This document shows, in pieces, positions 14,940 through 24,278 of a stretch of 64,000 nt of DNA (its first letter is position 1; each line of letters opens with the position of its first letter). Source of the stretch: RGIG9060 sp045645985. Lineage in GTDB: Bacteria > Spirochaetota > Spirochaetia > Treponematales > Treponemataceae. The position numbers and the translations under genes are program-made. Under the pieces are notes generated by a model. That model was given only the letters and a program-made list of their open reading frames with translations. It did not search any database and was not told where the DNA came from. The DNA is taken from positions 1 to 64,000 of the forward strand of contig JAZRJV010000052.1 in the NCBI GenBank assembly GCA_045645985.1, read 5' to 3'.

Positions 14940-17747
14940 TTATCGTTTTGTGTCTGCTGAGAAAATCCAGTAAGGTTTTACTTCTTCAAAATATGAAGAA
15001 AGTTTTGTTGAAAATTCATTTTTGTAGTTTTCTAATGATAAATTAGAAATTTTTTCATACTGATTTATGTGGAATAATGTTGGCAAATCTAATTTTTTTG
15101 CTGACCAAATTTTTTTTGCTAGATTTTCGCTTGTGTTTGTTTGTGAAATTTCTTTTGATGTCCAATATGTTTTTAGAACAGAAAATTCTTCTGTTGATGT
15201 TTTTTCAATTTGTTTTGAATATTCAACAAATTTTTTTTCTATAAACTTATAAAGTTCTGTTGAATTTTTTACTTCATAAAATTGAAAAGCGACAAATCCA
15301 TCGGTTTCTTCAAAATAAATAATTTCTAAATCAGAAAAATGCTTATTTGAGTCTGCATCGTCTTTTAAGAATTTTTCAAAACCTCGCATTGATAACGAAT
15401 AAAGATAATAGTTTTCATCAATTTTTTTTGGTGATTGTAAAATCAATAAAGCTGGGTCAAAAAATTCTGTTGTTGGAATTAATTTTTCTGGGCGAGGTCC
15501 AGCATCTTCAGCTTTTATGTTTGTTGTAAAAATTCGTTTTAATCTTGAAACTTGCGTCATTTGCGTAAATTGCGCATCTGGTAAAATTTGTTTTTCAAAT
15601 GGAAGTTGTTTTATATTTCCAAAATAATTATTTAGATTATTTTTTAGCAAAGAAATTCCATTTTCATCATCAAGTGAAATTCCTGAATTTCCTGTAACGA
15701 TAATTGATAATCTAGAAGCATTTATCAAACTTGTGTACATTGCTCGAATTTCGTTAAAAGTAAGTTGATGTAAAATATCTGAAGTACAACTAAAAAGATG
15801 TTCAAAATTACTTCCTTTATAAAATGAAGTTAGTGCTTTTGATTTTAGCTGAAAATCTAACATATTGTTTAAATAACGCCATTTTGATTTTTCCATGTAA
15901 ACAAGTTCATCTTCCATAGCGGGCGTAATTTTGCCAAAAATAATTCCATTACTAATGCAACCAAGCATAATTGGAAAATCTTGAGTTGTACAAGAAAGTA
16001 TAAAATTGCCTCTGTTGATTCCAGCTGAAACTTCGATATGACCTGTATCTAAAAGTATGCCTGCTTCGTATGCTTTTTGAATTTCAATTTCTACAAGTTT
16101 TGCCAAAGTTTTTAGCAAAATAGTTTCCATTCCTCGATATTTTTTTGAATAAGCTTTCTCGCTACCTTCAAAACAAAGCATAATAGTTGCTGTTGCGTTT
16201 TCAGAATTTAATGAATAATTTACTTCAATTTCGTTGTTTAATAAAAAATTTCCTGAATTATTTTTTGTTGAATCAATAATTCTTTGCGCAACAGTTTTTT
16301 CATCAATTTGAAGTTCTGAATTTTTTTGTTCGGTTAAATTATTTGAATTATATTTTTTTAATTTGTACCAATACGAATTTTCTTCAGTTAAAATTTTATA
16401 TTCTGAATTTTGATTTTCAGATTTCCACATTGAATAGATTGACGGATGCATTAACAAAAATACATAAGGTTCGCTTGAAAAACATTCTGTCATATTTTTG
16501 TTTGTAATTTTTTGTGCGATATTTTGAATTGTTTTTGTGTAATCATTTTTTTCGTAAGACCAATTATATGCAAGTGATTTTGCAAATTGCGATGCAGAAT
16601 CCTTTGCAAGATTTGTTTGCCCTGTAATTTTTCTGGTTGCCGACGTGGCATCAAACTGAGTAAAATTTATTGAGTCGTTTATTGTTTGTGTAAAATCTTT
16701 TGCTTGCTTCATTGGTGAAACATTTGAGTTTTGCAATAAAGATTGAATAATAATTCTTGATTGCAAACCTTGATAAGAAAAACTTGCATTTATATATTCT
16801 TCTGCAAGGATTCCAAGAGATTCGTTTTGAACTAATCTTGTTTTCAAAAGGGAATTATTTTCTTCTAGCGAAAGAGTTGCCATTCTTGCTGATGTGATTT
16901 TTTCTTGTGTGTCAAAATAATTTTTTGGAACATATTGCACAACAATTTGCGTTAATTCCTTTGAAAAATCTTCACTTAAAAGAATAAATTTTTTTTGATT
17001 TGATTTTTCGTCTGGTGAAATTGAATGATTATCAATTTGTCTAACTTGTGATTTCCAATTATCAAAATATTTTTTTACAAAAGATAAAACTTCATCGTGT
17101 GTGTGGCAAGATGTTATAACGATAGCACTTTTGTTTGGAATATAAAAATTATCGCTTATTTCTTTTAAAATACTTCGTGTTTTTTCTGCATTGAAAGTTT
17201 TAAATAAAGTAGGATTTATGGCTGTTCTTTGTTTCCAGGGTGAATCAGGATAAATTTGTAAATCGATTGCATTATTTATAAAACCTTCGGGACCAATTTC
17301 AAAAGTTTTGATTTTATCTTTCATTTGGGAAAATGCAGATTTCATTGTTTCAGTTTGAAAACTTGGTGATTTTAATTGAAAACTTAAAAGTTCAAGAGAG
17401 TTTTCTAAAAAATCCGTTGGAACTGAATAACTGAAAACACTCTGGTCATTCATTATCGAAGACTGAATATCTGAAATTAAAATTTTTTGTGCACTTGATT
17501 CAAAATTAGGATTTGTTTGCCAAAAAAGATTTGAGTAAAGTTCAAAAAATCCTGTGTTGTGTGGACTTTGACTTGAGAATCCCGCTTGATTTACATAAAA
17601 TACAGTTGAAATTGGAGTAGAATTGTCTTGAACAGAATAAACTTCTAATCCATTATCTAATACAAATCTTTCATACTCAATTGAAAAAAGATTTAAACCA
17701 AATTCTAAAATGAATAAAACGCAAAGGTAAAATTTTAACTTCTTCAT
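14940..17747 (-). CDS. M16-family (insulinase-like) protein lacking the zinc motif
   Basis: 935 aa from the ATG at 17747; a TTG three bases earlier is also in frame. A signal peptide (KKLKFYLCVLFILEFGLNLF) predicts export. It has two M16 halves with the standard opening YERFVLDNGLEVYSVQDNST. Where active members have H-x-x-E-H, this protein reads E69-L-Y-S-N73 in an otherwise well-aligned G-F-F-E-L-Y-S-N-L-F-W block. The zinc-binding and catalytic residues are therefore absent. Inactive M16 proteins can act as structural partners of active ones. A promoter of the leaderless type precedes it. Confidence 0.8.
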   Translation of the reverse strand: MKKLKFYLCVLFILEFGLNLFSIEYERFVLDNGLEVYSVQDNSTPISTVFYVNQAGFSSQSPHNTGFFELYSNLFWQTNPNFESSAQKILISDIQSSIMNDQSVFSYSVPTDFLENSLELLSFQLKSPSFQTETMKSAFSQMKDKIKTFEIGPEGFINNAIDLQIYPDSPWKQRTAINPTLFKTFNAEKTRSILKEISDNFYIPNKSAIVITSCHTHDEVLSFVKKYFDNWKSQVRQIDNHSISPDEKSNQKKFILLSEDFSKELTQIVVQYVPKNYFDTQEKITSARMATLSLEENNSLLKTRLVQNESLGILAEEYINASFSYQGLQSRIIIQSLLQNSNVSPMKQAKDFTQTINDSINFTQFDATSATRKITGQTNLAKDSASQFAKSLAYNWSYEKNDYTKTIQNIAQKITNKNMTECFSSEPYVFLLMHPSIYSMWKSENQNSEYKILTEENSYWYKLKKYNSNNLTEQKNSELQIDEKTVAQRIIDSTKNNSGNFLLNNEIEVNYSLNSENATATIMLCFEGSEKAYSKKYRGMETILLKTLAKLVEIEIQKAYEAGILLDTGHIEVSAGINRGNFILSCTTQDFPIMLGCISNGIIFGKITPAMEDELVYMEKSKWRYLNNMLDFQLKSKALTSFYKGSNFEHLFSCTSDILHQLTFNEIRAMYTSLINASRLSIIVTGNSGISLDDENGISLLKNNLNNYFGNIKQLPFEKQILPDAQFTQMTQVSRLKRIFTTNIKAEDAGPRPEKLIPTTEFFDPALLILQSPKKIDENYYLYSLSMRGFEKFLKDDADSNKHFSDLEIIYFEETDGFVAFQFYEVKNSTELYKFIEKKFVEYSKQIEKTSTEEFSVLKTYWTSKEISQTNTSENLAKKIWSAKKLDLPTLFHINQYEKISNLSLENYKNEFSTKLSSYFEEVKPYWIFSADTKR

Positions 17748-17755
17748 CAATAAAT

Positions 17756-17784
17756 ACTATATCAAAAAAATTGAAAAATGTAAA
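17756..17784 (-). promoter_or_regulatory. Promoter of the M16-like gene, leaderless type
   Basis: On the minus strand: TTTACA (17784-17779), 17-nt spacer, TATAGT (17761-17756), 8 nt, ATG at 17747. No SD is present. Confidence 0.65.
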
Positions 17785-17842
17785 ATTTATAGTACTTGCA
17801 AAAATTTATTTAATAAAATATTATTTTTGATAAGAGGGTTAT

Positions 17843-20005
17843 ATGGCTAAACTTGAAGTAATTTCAAATTCGCAAGAAGCTTGTGTTTCTGCAATTTTTG
17901 ATAATATAGATTTTTCTAAAAAACGAAATCCTACAAGTGAAGAAATAAAAATACTTGAACAAAATAATAACTTCTCTAGTGATTCTTCTTGGAGAAATCT
18001 TTTTGTTGATGAAGATTTTAATCTTAATATGATTAAAAATTCAGAATTTATCGGAAAAGTTGTTTTAGGTAAACTTTCAAATTCATGTTTAAAATTTCAC
18101 GATTTAATGCTTCCTATCGGGATTTTTAATTCAACTTTGCATGATTGTGTTCTAGGAAATGATGTTTGTATAAAAAATGTTGCTTACTTAAAAAATTATT
18201 TTATTAGCGATAGAGTAATTCTTTTCAATATTCAAGAAATGAGTTGTACTTTGCACTCAAAATTTGGAAATGGAGTTCTAAAAGAAGGTGAGCCTGAAGA
18301 AAATCGAATTTGGATTGGAGTTGGTAACGAAAATGACGGTCGGGCAGTTTTGCCTTTTGAAAATATGCTCACTTCAGATGCTTACTTGTGGTCAAAATAT
18401 CGTGGCGATAAAGAATTGATGAATCGTTTTATCGAACTTACAGAAAATTCTAATTCAAAAAAATTAGATACTTTCGGTTTTGTAGGTGAAGATTGCGTAA
18501 TAAAAAATAGTTCGCTTATAAAAGATGCAAAATTTGGGCAAAATGCTTACATAAAAGGTGCTTTCAAATTAAAAAATATTACAGTTTGTTCTTCCTATGA
18601 CGAACCTTCTCAAATTGGTGAAGGTGTAGAAATGGTAAACGGAATTTTAGGTTACGGAAGTCGTGTCTTTTATCAAGCGGTTGCTGTTCGTTTCATAATC
18701 GGAAGAAATTGTCAGTTAAAGTATGGTGCGAGACTTTTAAATACTATTCTTGGAGATAATTCAACTGTTTCTTGTTGCGAACTTTTGAATAATTTGATTT
18801 TTCCATTTCATGAGCAACATCACAATTCATCATTTTTGATTGCAACTACAATTTTAGGGCAATCAAATATTGCAGCAGGTGCTACTATTGGTTCTAATCA
18901 TAATTCAAGAAGTCCTGATGGTGAAATTTATGCAGGTCGTGGATTTTGGCCAGGACTTTGTTCCGATTTTAAGCACAATAGTAAATTTGCGTCTTTCACT
19001 TTAGTTGCAAAAGGTTCTTATCAGTATGAATTGAACATTTTGTATCCATTTTCGTTGATTTCTCCAAATACTGAAACAGGAGGAATAAATGTTCTTCCAG
19101 GTTATTGGTTTTTGTATAATATGTTTGCGATTGCAAGAAATCAGTCTAAGTTTTCTGCAAGGGATAGGCGAGTTGTAAAAAAACAACATATCGAAACTAA
19201 TCCTTTAGCTCCAGATTCAATTCAAGAAGTTTTGTTTGGACTAAATAGAATTATCGAATTAACAAGTAGATGGCTAAAATCAAATGACGAAAGATTCAAA
19301 AATACAGATGAAGGCTTGTTTCAGTGTGCAAAAGATTTTCTCCATCAAAATCCAAATGCTGAAATTGTGCTTGATGACCCTCAATGTATGAAAAAAAATG
19401 GTGCAAAAATCTTAAAAGGTCCGCAAGGTTATAAAGAATATCGTAAAATTGCAAAATATTTTGCTGTAGAATGTTTTACTGAATTTTGCGAGATTTCTGG
19501 GCGTTCTTTTGTTTCAAAACAAGATTTTCAAGATGCTCAAAAAATTCCTTTGTTTACATGTTGGATAAATGTTGGTGGACAAATAATTCCAGAAGATAAA
19601 GTAAACGAACTTTTTTATTTAATCAAAACTAAAAAAATCAATTCTTGGGATGAAGTTCATCAGTTTTATGATGAATGCCAAAAAAATTATTCTTTATGGA
19701 AAATTCGATATGCAATTTATGTTTTGGAAACTCTTTATTCAAGACCTATCAATGAATTTTCTTCTGAAATTTATCAAGATATAATAAAAGATGTTTTGAA
19801 TGTTTCAAATTATATTTACGACAGTTCCCTTTCATCAAGGGAAAAAGATTATACAGATTATTTTAGAACAATTACTTATTCTTCCGAAGAAGAAATGACA
19901 GCTGTAATCGGAACAATAAATGATGTTTCATTTTTGAAAGATTTAGAAAAATCTACAAAGGAATTTAACCTTGTTTTAGAAACCATTTTTTCTGAATTTA
20001 TCTAA
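17843..20005 (+). CDS. Left-handed beta-helix protein, probable DUF4954 family
   Basis: 720 aa. The N-terminal 430 residues are full of hexapeptide-like turns typical of left-handed beta-helix acyl- or nucleotidyltransferases: VGEDCVIKNSSLIKDA, FGQNAYIKGA, IGEGVEMVNGILGYGSRV, ILGQSNIAAGATIGSNHNSR. The remaining 290 residues are helical with no recognised motif. I recall this architecture as DUF4954, found in Bacteroidetes and treponemes; biochemical function is unknown. Possible roles are sugar-nucleotide metabolism or acyl transfer. SD AGAGGG precedes the ATG. It stands alone between the M16 gene and leuA. Confidence 0.72.
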   Translation: MAKLEVISNSQEACVSAIFDNIDFSKKRNPTSEEIKILEQNNNFSSDSSWRNLFVDEDFNLNMIKNSEFIGKVVLGKLSNSCLKFHDLMLPIGIFNSTLHDCVLGNDVCIKNVAYLKNYFISDRVILFNIQEMSCTLHSKFGNGVLKEGEPEENRIWIGVGNENDGRAVLPFENMLTSDAYLWSKYRGDKELMNRFIELTENSNSKKLDTFGFVGEDCVIKNSSLIKDAKFGQNAYIKGAFKLKNITVCSSYDEPSQIGEGVEMVNGILGYGSRVFYQAVAVRFIIGRNCQLKYGARLLNTILGDNSTVSCCELLNNLIFPFHEQHHNSSFLIATTILGQSNIAAGATIGSNHNSRSPDGEIYAGRGFWPGLCSDFKHNSKFASFTLVAKGSYQYELNILYPFSLISPNTETGGINVLPGYWFLYNMFAIARNQSKFSARDRRVVKKQHIETNPLAPDSIQEVLFGLNRIIELTSRWLKSNDERFKNTDEGLFQCAKDFLHQNPNAEIVLDDPQCMKKNGAKILKGPQGYKEYRKIAKYFAVECFTEFCEISGRSFVSKQDFQDAQKIPLFTCWINVGGQIIPEDKVNELFYLIKTKKINSWDEVHQFYDECQKNYSLWKIRYAIYVLETLYSRPINEFSSEIYQDIIKDVLNVSNYIYDSSLSSREKDYTDYFRTITYSSEEEMTAVIGTINDVSFLKDLEKSTKEFNLVLETIFSEFI

Positions 20006-20101
20006 CCTTGTGCAAATATAAATTTTATGTTACAAATATAGGTGAAGAAATCTAAACCTTCTTCTAAAATCTCGTCAAAATTTTATGAGAGGTAAATTTT
20101 T

Positions 20102-21766
20102 ATGGCAAAGTATAATCCTTTTGGAAAAATTCCTTTAACTGACCGAAAATGGCCAGATGCTTCAATAGAAAAAGCTCCGATGTGGTGTTCTGTAGACTTG
20201 CGTGATGGAAATCAGGCTCTTGCAATTCCTATGGGAGTTGAACAGAAACTCGCATTTTTTGATTTGCTTGTAAAAATTGGTTTTAAAGAAATTGAAGTTG
20301 GATTCCCAAGTGCTTCTCAAACTGAATATGATTTTTTGCGTCGCTTAATTGATGAAAAACGCATTCCAGATGATGTTACAATTCAAGTTTTGTGCCAAGC
20401 TCGTGAACATCTTGTAAAAAAGACTTTCGAATGTATGAAAGGTCTTAAAAAAGCAATTTTCCATATTTATAACTCAACATCACCAGCACAAAGAAAATAC
20501 ACTTTCAATATGTCAAAGGAAGAAATTAAAAAAATCGCTGTTGATGGTGTAAAATGCGTTCAAAAATATTTGGATATGGTTCCAGAAACTGAAGTGCGCT
20601 TAGAATATTCACCTGAAAGTTTTTCTAACACAGAAATTGAATATTCTGTAGAAATTTGTGAAGCTGTAAAAGAAGCTTGGGGGGCAACTCCAGAAAATAA
20701 AATCATTCTTAATCTTCCTACAACAGTTGAATGTTCTTTACCTAATATTCACGCTGACCAAATTGAATATTTCTGTAAACATATTTCAAATAGAGATTCA
20801 GTAATCGTAAGTTTACATAATCACAATGATCGAGGAACTGGTGTTGCTTCTTGTGAGTTGGGCTTACTTGCAGGTGCTGACAGAGTTGAAGGAACTTTGT
20901 TCGGAAATGGTGAAAGAACAGGAAACTTGGATATTGTAACTGTTGCATTAAATATGTACACACAAGGTGTGGATCCAAAATTAGATTTTTCTAATATGAA
21001 TCATATTACAGAATCTTACACAACTTTTACAGGAATGACAGTTCCTCCTCGACAACCTTACGGTGGAGAATTGGTTTTCACAGCATTTTCTGGTTCTCAT
21101 CAAGATGCAATCAGAAAAGGTATGGCAGCTCGAAAAGGAATGGCAGAAGATGCTCCATGGGATGTTCCTTATATTCCACTTGATCCACATGATATTGGTC
21201 GAGAATACGAAGAAATTATCCGTATCAACAGTCAAAGTGGAAAGGGAGGAGCTGCTTGGATTTTGGAACAAGATTTTGGAATTTTCTTGCCAAAAGCAAT
21301 GCATCCATCTTTGGGAACAGTGATTACAAACGAAGCAGACAGACTTCAGCGAGAACTTACACCTGCTGAAATTCATCAGATTTTTAATCAAACTTGGATT
21401 GAAACAAGTTCTCCTTTAAGAATTTTGGATTTAGCAGAAACTCATGTTGACGGAAAAGTTGAAGCTGACAATGTTTTGTGTAGAGCAAGTATTTCTTGGA
21501 ATGGAACAACTTTAGCAATCGGTTCAAAAGGAAATGGACCTTTGGATGCTTTTGTTGCTGCAATTAAGGAATCAAAAATCGTTCCAGATTTTACAATTAG
21601 TGCTTTCCATGAACATAGTATTGGTAGCGGTTCTGACACAGACGCTATGGCTTACATTGAATTAACATTTGCAGATGGCAAAAAATTCTGGGGCTGTGGA
21701 AGAAGTTCAAATGTAGGTAGAGCTGGTATCAATGCAGTTGTAAGTGCTATAAATCAAACTGTATAG
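20102..21766 (+). CDS. leuA: 2-isopropylmalate synthase (LeuA type 2)
   Basis: 554 aa. It condenses 2-oxoisovalerate and acetyl-CoA, the first committed step of leucine synthesis. MWCSVDLRDGNQAL carries the metal-binding R-D-G-N-Q, and LHNHNDRGTGVASCELGLLAGADRVEGTLFGNGERTGN is seen in two consecutive blocks (H-N-H metal site, G-N-G-E-R-x-G-N). The C-terminal regulatory domain (about 430-554) suggests leucine feedback. It is the actinobacterial-type long form. SD GAGAGG. No other leu genes lie nearby, and the 96-nt leader shows no T-box or leucine-codon attenuator. Confidence 0.95.
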   Translation: MAKYNPFGKIPLTDRKWPDASIEKAPMWCSVDLRDGNQALAIPMGVEQKLAFFDLLVKIGFKEIEVGFPSASQTEYDFLRRLIDEKRIPDDVTIQVLCQAREHLVKKTFECMKGLKKAIFHIYNSTSPAQRKYTFNMSKEEIKKIAVDGVKCVQKYLDMVPETEVRLEYSPESFSNTEIEYSVEICEAVKEAWGATPENKIILNLPTTVECSLPNIHADQIEYFCKHISNRDSVIVSLHNHNDRGTGVASCELGLLAGADRVEGTLFGNGERTGNLDIVTVALNMYTQGVDPKLDFSNMNHITESYTTFTGMTVPPRQPYGGELVFTAFSGSHQDAIRKGMAARKGMAEDAPWDVPYIPLDPHDIGREYEEIIRINSQSGKGGAAWILEQDFGIFLPKAMHPSLGTVITNEADRLQRELTPAEIHQIFNQTWIETSSPLRILDLAETHVDGKVEADNVLCRASISWNGTTLAIGSKGNGPLDAFVAAIKESKIVPDFTISAFHEHSIGSGSDTDAMAYIELTFADGKKFWGCGRSSNVGRAGINAVVSAINQTV

Positions 21767-21864
21767 TGCAGAAAAAAATCTATTGTGTTTTTTTAATAAT
21801 GGGTGTATTCTAGTATAATGCAGAGTGTGAAATTTCTGTTGCTTGATTGATGTTTGGAGGATAT

Positions 21865-22344
21865 ATGGCAGAAGGTGAAATTCGTTTTCAGTTGGTAACT
21901 TTCCAATTGGGAGAAGAATTATATGGTGTAGACATTATGGATGTTAAAGAAGTTGTAAAAATTCAAACTGTCAGACCAATTCCTAATGCTCCATACTATG
22001 TGGAGGGAATTTTTAATCTTCGTGGTGAAATTATCCCTATAATCAGTTTACATAAAAGATTTCATATTCAATCTCAAGTAAAATCTGAAGAGGATTTAGA
22101 ATTTGAGGGAGGATTTTTAATTCTTAATATTGACGGAAACAAAATCGGTTTAGTGATTGATAAAATTGCCAGAGTTGTAGAAGTTAATTCAAAAGATATG
22201 AATCCTCCACCACAAATGCTAAGTGGTATTGGAACAGAATATATTCACGGTGTTGTTCGCCAAGAAGACGGATATCTTATCATTCTTGATACAAGAAAGA
22301 TTTGTGATCCAAAAGAATTACAGAAAATTATTGGAATTAATTAA
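21865..22344 (+). CDS. cheW: Chemotaxis coupling protein CheW
   Basis: 159 aa from the ATG at 21865 with GGAGG 4-8 nt upstream. It links chemoreceptors to CheA. The fold is recognised from FQLGEELYGVDIMDVKEVVK, PNAPYYVEGIFNLRGEIIPI (the conserved R-G block), GLVIDKIARVVEV, and YIHGVVR...YLIILD. A TATAAT at 21814-21819 could serve as promoter, giving a leader of about 40 nt. The next gene starts 2 nt after the stop, so this is the head of a long operon (cheW to at least recN). Confidence 0.95.
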   Translation: MAEGEIRFQLVTFQLGEELYGVDIMDVKEVVKIQTVRPIPNAPYYVEGIFNLRGEIIPIISLHKRFHIQSQVKSEEDLEFEGGFLILNIDGNKIGLVIDKIARVVEVNSKDMNPPPQMLSGIGTEYIHGVVRQEDGYLIILDTRKICDPKELQKIIGIN

Positions 22345-22346
22345 TA

Positions 22347-23375
22347 ATGAAAATTCAACCTTTTAGTTCTACAATTCGCAGAAAAGAAATGGATGCGGTT
22401 TTAACTTGTATGGTAGAAGAAAAAATCGGTCCAGGTGAAAGTAATTTGCGCCTTATTCAACATGTTAAAGAATATTTTGGTGTTGATGGTGCAGTTGCTT
22501 TTAGAAGTCCATCTATTGCATTAAAATATGTTTTAAAAGCTTTAGATTTGCCAAAAGAATCTCAAATTATGATTTCAGCTCTTGCTCCAAGTTGGCAAAT
22601 TATCGCTATCGAAGATTTAGGATATAAAGCCTTAGTTTTAGATGTTTCTCCAGAAACTTCACTTGTTTCTCCAGAAACTGTTCACGAAGCAATCCAAAAT
22701 GGTGGCCGACTTTTAATCTTGCACGAAACTATGGGATTGATTCCAAACATAAGTGCAATTTTGGAATTAGGAATTCCTGTAATCGAAGATATTTCTCAAA
22801 GTGCTGGTGCTACTCTTGGCGAAAAGAAAACTGGAACTTTTGGTGTTTTTAGCATTTTAGGTTTGGAAGAACGAGATATTCTTACTGCTGGAGGCGGTGC
22901 TGTTTTGATGGCTCCACAACGCAGAGATTGGCTTGTTCTAAAAAAACACACAGATATTGCGCCATCAACAGATATTTTGCCAGATATAAATTGTTCTTTG
23001 GCATTTGTTCAATTAAAAGAACATAACCGAAACGAACAAATCCGAAAAGAAATGTATGAAATGTACATTCGTTCTTTGATGCAAGGAAAACATCGTTCAT
23101 TTTCTCAGCAAGGAGAATATGCTGTTCCTGTTGTTTATTCTTTCCCTGTTGTTTTAGAAAGTGGTTTTAAAGATGTAAAACAATATGCAGCACGAAAAGA
23201 AATCGATATTACTCCTGCTTTTGAAAATACTGTTATTGCTCTAAGAGAAGAAGAATTAGAAAATTGTAAAAATGCTAAATCTTTGCTTTTAAGATGTGCT
23301 TTGTTTCCTCTTTATCCAAGATTAGGAAAAAATCAATCTTCTAAAATTGCTAAGGTTTTGGCAACGCTACCATAG
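22347..23375 (+). CDS. DegT/DnrJ/EryC1-type aminotransferase fold, catalytic Lys not evident
   Basis: 342 aa. It follows the DegT fold: IQPFSSTIRRKEMDAVLTCM, GVDGAVAFRSPSIALKYVLKAL, VIEDISQSAGATLG (Asp148, pyridine-N partner) and the loop before G-G-G. In active members the Schiff-base Lys sits in S-F-H-x-x-K-x-x-T-T-G. Here the segment is S169-ILGLEERD-ILTAGGG184 with Arg176/Asp177 at the expected place and no Lys. It may bind PLP poorly, or act as a non-catalytic or sugar-nucleotide-binding protein. It lies between cheW and NAD kinase, 2 nt after cheW. Confidence 0.75.
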   Translation: MKIQPFSSTIRRKEMDAVLTCMVEEKIGPGESNLRLIQHVKEYFGVDGAVAFRSPSIALKYVLKALDLPKESQIMISALAPSWQIIAIEDLGYKALVLDVSPETSLVSPETVHEAIQNGGRLLILHETMGLIPNISAILELGIPVIEDISQSAGATLGEKKTGTFGVFSILGLEERDILTAGGGAVLMAPQRRDWLVLKKHTDIAPSTDILPDINCSLAFVQLKEHNRNEQIRKEMYEMYIRSLMQGKHRSFSQQGEYAVPVVYSFPVVLESGFKDVKQYAARKEIDITPAFENTVIALREEELENCKNAKSLLLRCALFPLYPRLGKNQSSKIAKVLATLP

Positions 23376-23405
23376 TTTGCTAAATGTTATAAAAGGAAAG
23401 TTGCT

Positions 23406-24278
23406 ATGAAAGAATGTTTAGTAATCATCAATTCTTATAATGAAGAAGCTTGTAAATTATATTCTTCAATAGAAACTTTCTTAAAAAAACATGAAATATT
23501 TACAAAAAAATTTCTTTATTTTGGTCTAAATTCTGAATTTCGAGATGATAATAAAGATGTGTTATGTATAGAAAAAAATCATTATAGTTTTGCAATTACT
23601 CTGGGTGGGGACGGAACGGTTTTGTTTGCAGCAAGAATTTGTGCTCCTCATAATATCCCTGTTTTTGCAATAAATTTTGGGCAATTTGGTTTTATCGCGG
23701 GGATTCAGGTTGATAAATGGCAAGAAGATTTGCAAGCCTTTCTTGATGGAAAATCAAATTTTGTTGAACGAAGTTTAGTTTGTGCTGAGTTACATAGAAA
23801 TAATCAAATTTTATTTAGTTCCACTGCGCTAAATGATGTTGTTGTTACTGGAAACGGTGCTGCAAGAATTATTTCTTTGGATGTTACTGCAAATAATAAT
23901 TCCCTTGGGCATTTTAAGGCCGACGGAGTGATTGTTGCAACTTCAACAGGTTCTACAGCCTATTCTGCCGCTGCTGGTGGTCCGATTGTTGATCCTTCCA
24001 TGGATGTTTTGATTTTAAGCACGATTTGTGCTTTCTCATTGTCAAATCGTCCTTTGGTGCTTCCACCTTGGTCTGAACTTGAAGTAAAAGTTTTGCCATC
24101 TCGAGGGGCTGAGGTTTGTATCACTTGTGATGGGCAAGTTGCATTTGATGTTGAAGAAAATGATATTATAAAAATTCGCAAAGCTGATAAAAATTTAATT
24201 CTTGTTGGATGTGATTCAAATGTTTTTTACGGGGCTTTGCGTTCTAAATTAAACTGGTCTGGAGGTCCCCTTGCTTGA
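23406..24278 (+). CDS. nadK: NAD kinase
   Basis: 290 aa. It phosphorylates NAD to NADP. G67-G-D-G-T71 is the diagnostic motif, followed by INFGQFGFI, the DGVIVATSTGSTAYSAAAGG block and a C-terminal GG..L tail. SD AAGGAAAG lies upstream of the ATG. Its stop codon overlaps the TTG start of recN. NADP supply is not obviously related to the neighbouring cheW; the grouping appears to be a conserved treponemal synteny block. Confidence 0.96.
   Translation: MKECLVIINSYNEEACKLYSSIETFLKKHEIFTKKFLYFGLNSEFRDDNKDVLCIEKNHYSFAITLGGDGTVLFAARICAPHNIPVFAINFGQFGFIAGIQVDKWQEDLQAFLDGKSNFVERSLVCAELHRNNQILFSSTALNDVVVTGNGAARIISLDVTANNNSLGHFKADGVIVATSTGSTAYSAAAGGPIVDPSMDVLILSTICAFSLSNRPLVLPPWSELEVKVLPSRGAEVCITCDGQVAFDVEENDIIKIRKADKNLILVGCDSNVFYGALRSKLNWSGGPLA

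Noticed and set aside
14940..17747. His63 and Glu69 of the M16-like protein as a working zinc site
   Set aside because: The spacing and order do not fit H-x-x-E-H, and the aligned positions are Glu, Ser and Asn.
20006..20101. T-box or leucine attenuator before leuA
   Set aside because: No tandem Leu codons, no T-box consensus and no terminator/antiterminator pair.
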